A stretch of 36,132 bases of DNA, taken from assembly GCA_002359465.1 (NCBI GenBank), contig DENA01000009.1:90499-126630 (forward strand). Direction: 5' to 3'. Shown here in pieces: positions 31,799 through 36,132 of this stretch; position 1 is the stretch's first letter; the number at the start of each line of letters is the position of its first letter. This DNA comes from Ruminococcaceae bacterium UBA2656 (GTDB lineage: Bacteria > Bacillota > Clostridia > Oscillospirales > Acutalibacteraceae). The notes beneath the pieces are model-generated. The model did not search any database and was not told the DNA's origin. It saw only the letters and a program-made list of their open reading frames with translations. The translations under genes and the position numbers were made by a program.

Positions 31799-32065
31799 AA
31801 AAGCCCCGAACACAGATTTCTGTGTTCGGGGCGAATAAACATATCCGCGGTACCACCCAAATTCGGCTCCGCTGAGCGGAAGCCCTTAGCAAGCCTCTAG
31901 CAAGGCTCTGGCCTGTAACGCTGCCGCTGCGTCCGCTTCTACGCTTTCACATCGAAGACGGCGGCTCCGGGATGAGCTATACACATGGGCCTTCACGCCG
32001 GCTCGCACCAAACCGCCGGTTCTCTGCAATGTTTCAGCCGATGTCTTTTTCCCTTCATTGCCTTT
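31799..32065 (-). ncRNA. T-box leader of leuA (leucine-specific)
   Basis: The minus strand carries GCAGAGAACC in stem I and a likely specifier CTC (31976-31974) in TATAGCTCATCCCGG. The T-box core GGGTGGTACCGCGG lies at 31858-31845. A terminator follows: GCCCCGAACACAGA pairs with TCTGTGTTCGGGGC, then TTTTTTA. CTC reads leucine, in agreement with leuA downstream. The specifier is placed by position and context. Confidence 0.93.
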
Positions 32066-32089
32066 ATTGTAGTAATTAAATTATTTATT

Positions 32090-32118
32090 ATTATATTTTA
32101 TGCGCGCGTCTTTGTCAA
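32090..32118 (-). promoter_or_regulatory. Promoter of the leu operon
   Basis: On the minus strand, perfect TTGACA (32118-32113) and perfect TATAAT (32095-32090) are 17 bases apart. It starts just after the stop of the phosphatase gene. Confidence 0.85.
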
Positions 32119-32129
32119 GGATTATATTT

Positions 32130-32834
32130 TTATTCCTGCTCTTTTTTCCCGAACGCCCGGTCGGCGGCTTCGCGCGCAAGGTCTATCACCAGCTTCTCGC
32201 TGTTCTGTACGGCGGTTTTCCGTGGAGGGATTGTCTCATACACCTCGGCCACCATGGAGCGCATCCACAGTCCCGGCGTAATACGCATTGAATAGGCGCA
32301 GCCGTTGTCGGTCATCCAATCGTAAAAATTGGCGCGCGGCAGCCCGTAGGCGGAAAGGATGGACATAATGGTTCCCCCGTGGGCGACCACAACGGCGCTG
32401 CCTGTTCCGGAACGCATCATTCCTTCCACAATCTTTTCAAACGCTGCGCAGACACGCTGCATAAACGCACCGCCGGATTCCCCGTTCGGCGGGGTTATGA
32501 TCTCATCGCTTCCCACCCAATGGGTGAAGCTCTCATCCGCCGCCGCAATCTCCTGCGCGGTTTTCCCTTCCCAGTCGCCAAAGTCACATTCGCGAAGGTC
32601 ATTCACCACAATCGGCTGTGCCTGAGGGTACAAAATGCGCAGGGTCTGTACGCAGCGCTTTAGCGGGCTGCAGTAATAAACCTGAGAGGATGGATAGGGG
32701 CTTCGCCGCTTCAGCTCTTCCAGCTGTGCAATCCCCTCTTCTGCCAGAGGCAAATCTGTACGCCCCACGTACTGGCCCAGAAGGTTCCCCGGCGTAATTC
32801 CGTGACGGATTAAATGGATGGTATAAGATTTCAT
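32130..32834 (-). CDS. Histidine phosphatase family protein
   Basis: A 234-aa phosphoglycerate-mutase-like phosphatase. Catalytic motif LIRHGITPGN (8-17, His11 as phosphate acceptor) is followed by GRTDLPLAEEG, YYCSPLKRCVQT, LRECDFGDWEGK and the second histidine in VVVAHGGTIMSIL. The substrate is unknown; relatives include CobC and broad-specificity phosphatases. AAGGAG lies before ATG 32832-32834. It is followed directly by the leu operon promoter and no clear terminator is seen between them. Confidence 0.9.
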   Translation of the reverse strand: MKSYTIHLIRHGITPGNLLGQYVGRTDLPLAEEGIAQLEELKRRSPYPSSQVYYCSPLKRCVQTLRILYPQAQPIVVNDLRECDFGDWEGKTAQEIAAADESFTHWVGSDEIITPPNGESGGAFMQRVCAAFEKIVEGMMRSGTGSAVVVAHGGTIMSILSAYGLPRANFYDWMTDNGCAYSMRITPGLWMRSMVAEVYETIPPRKTAVQNSEKLVIDLAREAADRAFGKKEQE

Positions 32835-32931
32835 TTTACGGCTCCTTTAATTTTTTTCGGCGCAGGTCTTGACAAATGCAAAATTCCCAGATACATGTAG
32901 GCGCAGAGCGAAAAGACACGATATCTAGCGG

Positions 32932-32976
32932 CTTTACAAAGCGTTATATTTGTTATATACTTTACAAGGTGTTAAT
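32932..32976 (+). promoter_or_regulatory. Promoter of the HTH regulator gene with a direct repeat
   Basis: TTTACA (32933-32938) and TATACT (32956-32961) are 17 bases apart. CTTTACAAAGCGTTA at 32932 is repeated as CTTTACAAGGTGTTA at 32960. The first copy covers the -35 box and the second starts at the end of the -10 box. This suits an operator for the regulator's own control. Confidence 0.55.
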
Positions 32977-33006
32977 TTTTCCATAATTCGACAGGGGATA
33001 GTTCTA

Positions 33007-33711
33007 ATGAATAACAGTTTTCCAAGAATTATTACTTTGCTGCGTAAAGAACGCGGATTAAGTCAAAAAAAGGCGGCCGAGGAACTTGACGTTTCCCAGG
33101 CTCTTCTTTCTCATTACGAAAAAGGAATCCGTGAATGTGGGCTGGACTTTGTGGTAAAAGCCGCTGAATTTTATGACGTTTCCTGTGATTATCTTCTGGG
33201 AAGGACACCGCACCGCAACGGAGCGACCATTAAGGTGGACGATATTCCGGAACCGGATGCCCTTGGCAAAGAAAATATTCTGAAGGGCAGCCTTCTGCCT
33301 GTTTTAAATAAAAAGCTGCTCGCCAATTCCATGAACATTATTTTCAGCACCCTGCAAAAATGCGGAAACAAAGCGCTGACTGCTGAAGTATCTTCCTACC
33401 TCAATATTTCTGTATACAGGAGTTTCCGGCTTTTGTATTCCGCCAATTCCAAAAATCCACTAGGACTTTTCTCCGTACCGCAGAAGCTGAGCGACGGCCG
33501 TTCCGCCGCCGCGCTGGAAATCGCGTATTCAAACGCCGTCTGCCTTGCAGGCGGGGACGACGCCGACGGGATGGAAGGGTTGGACAAAACCAAGCTGCCC
33601 GTTCTTTCCCCGGAAAAAATCTCCGCAGAGTATCCGCTGTTTTCAGGCTCGCTGTTTAATCTGATACAAAACGCCGAAGTACTGATGGGAGCAAAAAAAG
33701 CGGCTAAGTAA
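33007..33711 (+). CDS. XRE-type helix-turn-helix regulator
   Basis: The 234-aa product has an N-terminal Cro/C1-type HTH (about 5-62): RIITLLRKERGLSQKKAAEELDVSQALLSHYEKG, then a CGLDFVVKAAEFYDVSCDYLLGRT stretch (in segments). The C-terminal ~160 residues are helical and unfamiliar, with LNKKLLANSMNIIFSTLQKCGN and SAAALEIAYSNAVCLAGGDDADG. They may be a dimerisation or sensing domain. I chose ATG 33007 after AGGGGA. The frame stays open another 19 codons upstream, crossing the promoter. It is divergent from the histidine phosphatase gene. Targets are unknown. Confidence 0.88.
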   Translation: MNNSFPRIITLLRKERGLSQKKAAEELDVSQALLSHYEKGIRECGLDFVVKAAEFYDVSCDYLLGRTPHRNGATIKVDDIPEPDALGKENILKGSLLPVLNKKLLANSMNIIFSTLQKCGNKALTAEVSSYLNISVYRSFRLLYSANSKNPLGLFSVPQKLSDGRSAAALEIAYSNAVCLAGGDDADGMEGLDKTKLPVLSPEKISAEYPLFSGSLFNLIQNAEVLMGAKKAAK

Positions 33712-33735
33712 ATTATATCATATCGGACTTAAATT

Positions 33736-33770
33736 GCAACCGGCCCGCCCGTTTGGCGGCCCGGTTCTTG
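33736..33770 (+). terminator. GC-rich hairpin after the HTH gene
   Basis: AACCGGCCCGCC pairs with GGCGGCCCGGTT around CGTTT, with slight mispairing in the middle, followed by CTTGCTTTCC. The T run is poor. Confidence 0.5.
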
Positions 33771-33802
33771 CTTTCCCTGAAAAGCTATATTTCCAACGAA
33801 AA

Positions 33803-34015
33803 TCAGTTCAAATACGTTTTGATTGCATCATAAATAATAAATATGCCAACAGTCGGAGAAATAATTCGCATTACATAATCAGCAACTTCCAATCCCCCCA
33901 TAAAAGTGCCGACCCTAGACAAACTGCCGGTGAGGAGTGCGGGTATAAAAATAATGAAGATTCCAAGGATACAGCCAACAATCAGAGAAACCATTTTTTG
34001 TGAACTTACTTTCAT
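33803..34015 (-). CDS. Small membrane protein, unknown function (70 aa)
   Basis: The product has two hydrophobic segments (about 8-28, MVSLIVGCILGIFIIFIPALL; and about 44-64, ADYVMRIISPTVGIFIIYDAI) with a short GSLSRVGTFMGG loop. TTTGGGGGCAAAAG precedes ATG 34013-34015, a reasonable ribosome site. It stands alone between the HTH gene and a strong palindrome. No family is recognised, but the amphipathic balance and ribosome site favour a real gene. Confidence 0.55.
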   Translation of the reverse strand: MKVSSQKMVSLIVGCILGIFIIFIPALLTGSLSRVGTFMGGLEVADYVMRIISPTVGIFIIYDAIKTYLN

Positions 34016-34103
34016 CTTTTGCCCCCAAATTTAAAATTTTCTCAAACCGTGTTAACGGTGCGCTCCTTATAGCGATTTCAAATAAAAACTGGAAAAACGG
34101 GAT

Positions 34104-34131
34104 GATATCCCCCGCCGGCGGCGGGGGATAT
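34104..34131. repeat. Strong palindrome (12-bp arms, 3-base loop)
   Basis: ATATCCCCCGCC and GGCGGGGGATAT are perfect inverted arms around GGC. No T run follows on either strand, so it is not a standard terminator. It lies upstream of the small membrane protein gene in a gene-free gap of about 230 bases. Confidence 0.6.
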
Positions 34132-34194
34132 AATGAAATTCATTCTCAAGCTATCAGTGATGCGGGAAATTGTTTAAAACAGAATTGCGCCTAA

Positions 34195-34228
34195 AAATGG
34201 CTGCATCGTTTTTACCGATGCAGCCAAA
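34195..34228 (-). terminator. Terminator of the unknown 141-aa gene
   Basis: GGCTGCATCG (34198-34207) pairs with CGATGCAGCC (34215-34224). On the minus strand ATTTTTAGG follows. It lies 17 bases after the stop codon. Confidence 0.8.
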
Positions 34229-34244
34229 ATATTCCACTCATAGT

Positions 34245-34670
34245 TTACAATTGCTTTACGGCCTTCACACCTTTAACCGTTAGTGTAGCGTAGCCCTTTC
34301 TCATATACGGCAGGTTAAAGACCGCGCCGGGCTGCTTTGCGCTTTCCATCACGGTATGGCACAGCAGTTCATAAATTTTACTTTTGTAATATACGTCGTA
34401 ATCACCGGAAACCCACACCCGTACCGTATAGTCAATAAAGACCAGGCCTTTTTCCATCAGGCTTTTCAGCGCGGCGGAACGCGCCTTCACCGTCTCCATG
34501 GAATCTTCGGGATCCGTAATCCGGACATAATTCAGCGCGATGGAAACCGCTTCCTCGTTTTCGGAGCTGTGCAGCTCCAGCCGGACAATCGGGTACCGTT
34601 TTTCACAGTCGATATCCAGCAGAATATTTTTTTCATCTTCGGTTAAATACAAGTTATCAGATCCTTCCAT
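34245..34670 (-). CDS. Uncharacterised 141-aa protein
   Basis: No family is recognised. The sequence is a compact alpha/beta pattern: YLTEDEKNILLDI, PIVRLELHSSENEEAVSIALNYVRI, a helical SMETVKARSAALKSLMEKGLVFIDYTV segment that resembles the end of a winged helix, then VWVSGDYDVYYKSKIYELLCHTV and the C-terminal NLPYMRKGYATLTVKGVKAV. This could be a DNA-binding fold, but that is speculation. ATG 34668-34670 is preceded by AAGGATCTG-like weak ribosome bases in AT-rich DNA. It is downstream of glgA in the same direction. Confidence 0.7.
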   Translation of the reverse strand: MEGSDNLYLTEDEKNILLDIDCEKRYPIVRLELHSSENEEAVSIALNYVRITDPEDSMETVKARSAALKSLMEKGLVFIDYTVRVWVSGDYDVYYKSKIYELLCHTVMESAKQPGAVFNLPYMRKGYATLTVKGVKAVKQL

Positions 34671-34776
34671 ATCAGCAGCAATTTCAAATTACCGTAAATT
34701 GCCGTCACCATCATTCTATTATACCCACTTTTTGTTTTCATGCAAGGGAACCGCCCACACCGCGCCAATGAGGCCA

Positions 34777-34806
34777 AACAGCCTGCCGCAGCGAACGGCA
34801 GGCTGA
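34777..34806 (-). terminator. Hairpin after glgA
   Basis: CAGCCTGCCG (34779-34788) pairs with CGGCAGGCTG (34796-34805). On the minus strand only TTTGG follows, so termination may be weak. It sits seven bases after the glgA stop. Confidence 0.65.
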
Positions 34807-34811
34807 AAGAA

Positions 34812-36131
34812 TCAGGACTGGCTTTCCTTCATCAGTTCACGGTACAGGCGGATATATTCGTTGGCGGAGCGTCCCCAGCTGAAATCGCATTTCATGGCGC
34901 GTTCAACCAGGATATTCCATCCTTCCGGATTGGCGTAGCCCTCGAGCGCACGGCGGATTGCGCAGAGCATATCGCCGGGGTCATAGGTCTGGAAGGTAAA
35001 CCCGTTTCCCTCGCCGTCGCCGCTGTCTTTGATGGAATCCTTCAGCCCGCCCGTCTCGCGAACAACCGGGACGGAGCCGTAGCGCAGGGCAATCATCTGG
35101 GCAAGCCCACAGGGCTCGCTTTTGCTCGGCATCAGGAAAATGTCCGACCCGGCGTAAATCTTGCGTGAAAGCTCCGGAATGAAGCCGAAGCACGCGCAGA
35201 GCCTGCCGGGATAATTGTTCTGCATTTCCCTGAAGAAATTCTCATATTCCCAGTCACCGGAGCCCAGGATAACAAACTGCGCATTGGTTTCCCGCATCAG
35301 CTGGTCCAGCGCGTCCTTGACAAGGTCAAGCCCCTTGTGGGCAACCATCCTTGTAACCATGCCAATGAGAGGCGTGGCCGGCTCCTGATCCAGATTGAGT
35401 CTTTCCTGCAGCTTCCGTTTGTTTTCGGCCTTGCCCGAAATATCCTCCGCCGAATAAGGAGCGTAAAGATCGCTGTCGTTGGCAGGGTCGTAGCTGACCG
35501 TGTCAATGCCGTTCAGTATTCCGGATAATTTCCACTCGCGCGCTTTTAAAATGCTGTCCAGATCATGGGAGAACCACGGGTCAAGTATTTCCTTTGCATA
35601 GGTGGGGCTGACCGTAGTGACCCGGTTGGCGCATTCTATCGCGCCCTTGAGCAGATTGATGCAGTCATCGTATTCCAGAATCGACATGTCCGTCTTCGGA
35701 ATCCCGAGCACATCCTCCACCAGTTCCTTGCCGTATTTGCCCTGATACTGGATATTGTGAATGGTTAAAATTGTCTTGATGCCTTTATACCAGTCGTTAT
35801 TCGCATAAAAAATACTGAAATAAATCGGCACAAGCGCCGACTGCCAGTCGTTGCAGTGAATTACATCGGGTTTAAAATCAATATACGGAAGCATTTCCAG
35901 AGCCGCGCGCGACAAAAACGCAAAGCGTTCCGCGTCGTCGTAATGGCCGTACAGACCATGGCGCTTAAAATAATATTGATTGTCAATCAGGTAGTAAATG
36001 ACTCCGCCGACCTTTGCTTCAAACACTCCGCAATACTGGCGGCGCCAGGCAACCGGCACGGAAAGGCTTGTGATAAATTTCATGTTTTCGCGCAGGTCCT
36101 GCGGAATATCCTCGTACAGGGGCATCACCAC
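34812..36131 (-). CDS. glgA: Glycogen synthase (ADP-glucose type), N-terminus outside the window
   Basis: Transfers glucose from ADP-glucose to growing alpha-1,4-glucan. Only the last 439 residues are present. The first part, including the KTGGL substrate loop, lies beyond the right edge. Visible motifs are DVIHCNDWQSALVP, TILTIHNIQYQGKYG, RVTTVSPTYAKEI, GILNGIDTVSYDP, and the GT-B C-terminal domain with LIGMVTRMVAHKGLDLV, FVILGSGDWEYE and SKSEPCGLAQMIALRYGSVPVVRETGGLKDSI. These identify GT5 GlgA. Other glg genes, if present, would lie to the right. Confidence 0.95.
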   Translation of the reverse strand: MVMPLYEDIPQDLRENMKFITSLSVPVAWRRQYCGVFEAKVGGVIYYLIDNQYYFKRHGLYGHYDDAERFAFLSRAALEMLPYIDFKPDVIHCNDWQSALVPIYFSIFYANNDWYKGIKTILTIHNIQYQGKYGKELVEDVLGIPKTDMSILEYDDCINLLKGAIECANRVTTVSPTYAKEILDPWFSHDLDSILKAREWKLSGILNGIDTVSYDPANDSDLYAPYSAEDISGKAENKRKLQERLNLDQEPATPLIGMVTRMVAHKGLDLVKDALDQLMRETNAQFVILGSGDWEYENFFREMQNNYPGRLCACFGFIPELSRKIYAGSDIFLMPSKSEPCGLAQMIALRYGSVPVVRETGGLKDSIKDSGDGEGNGFTFQTYDPGDMLCAIRRALEGYANPEGWNILVERAMKCDFSWGRSANEYIRLYRELMKESQS

Positions 36132-36132
36132 A

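Noticed and set aside
31755..31892. Upstream extension of leuA
   Set aside because: The extra codons are the T-box core and terminator; AAGGAG and ATG 31752-31754 mark the real start.
1..36132. CRISPR array, insertion sequence or prophage genes
   Set aside because: No regularly spaced repeats, transposase, integrase, capsid or defence-type proteins were found on either strand.

Overview
The window looks like chromosomal DNA from a spore-forming, low-to-mid GC Gram-positive anaerobe of the class Clostridia, most likely an Oscillospirales/Ruminococcaceae-type lineage. Supporting signs are strong AGGAGG-type ribosome sites, frequent TTG/GTG starts, sigma-A promoters with 17-nt spacers, two T-box leaders, an L10 leader, spoVS, ribonuclease Y, ymdB, a fatty-acid-kinase-like yloV gene and the long (type 2) LeuA. 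The genus assignment is inference.

Layout: (1) 1-2.9 kb is a repeat-rich segment beside a tRNA-Gly(CCC) gene. It holds two partial copies of the tRNA 3' end, a duplicated downstream-terminator module, an unknown 270-aa gene and the L25/Ctc gene with its own promoter and a leader terminator. (2) 2.9-6.3 kb has a DUF4358 lipoprotein-like/membrane-anchored protein and thrS under a Thr T-box. (3) 6.3-13.3 kb runs left to right: rny, ymdB, spoVS, then fakA-like yloV overlapping recG. (4) 13.4-15.6 kb carries a metallophosphoesterase and, divergently, a D,D-carboxypeptidase. (5) 15.6-19.2 kb is the leftward translation/transcription cluster rpmG-secE-nusG-rplK-rplA-(L10 leader)-rplJ-rplL. It has L1-type sites before both rplK and rplA and a second promoter before rplJ. 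The cluster ends at a terminator, with no rpoB after it. (6) 19.2-20.1 kb is an unknown lysine-rich 263-aa gene. (7) 20.3-25.7 kb runs rightward: ddl, murI, a YwiB-like DUF1934 gene, argS and a homocysteine methyltransferase with a vestigial extra domain. (8) 25.7-27.7 kb carries a small membrane protein and ksgA leftward, then a dCMP-deaminase-like gene rightward. (9) 27.8-32.1 kb is a leftward leuA-leuB-azlC-azlD run behind a Leu T-box, joining leucine synthesis to a branched-chain amino acid exporter. (10) 32.1-36.1 kb has a histidine phosphatase, an HTH regulator, a small membrane protein, an unknown 141-aa gene and the start-truncated glycogen synthase glgA.

Most of the window is housekeeping. 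No CRISPR array, transposase, integrase, phage or defence genes were seen. The points worth a second look are the tRNA-Gly remnants and the acceptor-stem mismatch, the L25 leader terminator, the paired L1-type leaders, the azlCD genes placed after leuAB, the break between rplL and rpoB, and a few unknown genes and inverted repeats. I found no convincing new multi-gene system.
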